Source of the DNA: Tenuifilaceae bacterium CYCD
GTDB taxonomy: Bacteria; Bacteroidota; Bacteroidia; Bacteroidales; Tenuifilaceae
Direction: 5' to 3'
Assembly (NCBI GenBank): GCA_036322835.1
Contig: AP027304.1
Location: 1,674,001-1,738,000 of the forward strand
DNA: 64,000 nucleotides
Positions 63,807-64,000 of the stretch are shown here, piece by piece. Below the pieces are notes generated by a model. It did no database searches. It had not been told where the DNA came from and saw nothing but the letters and a program-made list of their open reading frames with translations. Numbering within the stretch: position 1 is the first letter of the stretch; each line of letters starts with the position of its first letter. A program made the position numbers and the translations under genes.

Positions 63807-64000
63807 ATGAATATTTCAATAATAGTTGCAGTTGCAGAGAATTGGGTGATTGGCGGAAACAACCAGTTGCTTTGGCATATATCGGAGGATTTAAAGCGCT
63901 TTAAGGTGCTAACATCGGGTCATAGCATTATTATGGGACGTAAAACCTTCGAGAGTATTGGTAGGCCACTTCCAAACCGTAAGAATATAGTTGTATCGCG
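63807..64000 (+). CDS. folA: Dihydrofolate reductase, N-terminal fragment
   Basis: The gene starts at ATG 63807 and runs off the right edge, so only about 64 residues are present. They match the DHFR start: '[20 protein letters not shown]' (folate and NADPH binding, with the Trp before the Met-20-like loop), '[20 protein letters not shown]' and '[17 protein letters not shown]'. It reduces dihydrofolate made by thyA. The family is about 160 aa long, so over half is missing. Confidence 0.92.
   Translation, partial: MNISIIVAVAENWVIGGNNQLLWHISEDLKRFKVLTSGHSIIMGRKTFESIGRPLPNRKNIVVS

Overview
The window looks like a chromosomal segment of a Bacteroidota bacterium, probably of the order Bacteroidales. 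The evidence is a type IX secretion system (T9SS) regulator pair (porX, porW/sprE), several proteins with a C-terminal T9SS sorting domain, DUF2807, DUF5686 and FISUMP-type surface proteins, an S16 with a long C-terminal tail, and many promoters of the TAnnTTTG (-7) type. Base composition is moderately AT-rich. I cannot name a genus.

Layout. 0-5 kb: surface-polysaccharide genes (nucleotidyltransferase fragment, CDP-glycerol glycerophosphotransferase-like, CapD/WbpM dehydratase) with tsaC. 5-10.6 kb: rpsP-rimM, a TonB-like protein and the run porW-porX-tsaE-ald. 13-22 kb: a coiled-coil lipoprotein, a TPR hybrid histidine kinase and a four-gene run of secreted or outer-membrane proteins. 22-28.9 kb: LTA-synthase-like enzyme, two small unknowns, greA with a hairpin leader, a HIT protein, and a secreted CotH-family protein. 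28.9-43.3 kb: the CRISPR-Cas locus. 43.3-64 kb: housekeeping genes (recX, prmC, ribD, LOG-family gene, trxA, dnaE, recQ, ABC transporter, kdsD-like, lptB, tRNA-Leu, thyA, folA start).

The accessory core is a type II-C CRISPR-Cas system: cas9 (1507 aa), cas1, cas2 and an array of 71 repeats (46 bp) and 70 spacers (67 of 30 bp, three of 29 bp), all read on the minus strand. A tracrRNA gene with a clear anti-repeat lies divergently upstream of cas9. Each repeat carries an exact TATCTTTG, the same octamer seen in the tRNA-Leu promoter and two other promoters here, with a TTG 18 bp upstream; this suggests a promoter in every repeat. The leader-distal-looking end at 28959-28999 forms a terminator hairpin that uses the last repeat itself. 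The opposite end has a truncated repeat followed by three copies of a ~165-bp element, each holding 12 bases identical to the CRISPR repeat.

The cas operon is interrupted between cas9 and cas1 by a REP-associated tyrosine transposase (RAYT) gene, a decayed 63-bp tandem repeat and an unknown 159-aa protein. Nine REP-like palindromes sit in gaps between 34.5 and 45.9 kb, and the RAYT gene itself contains a two-hairpin element in frame. The locus therefore looks like a CRISPR system colonised by RAYT/REP elements.
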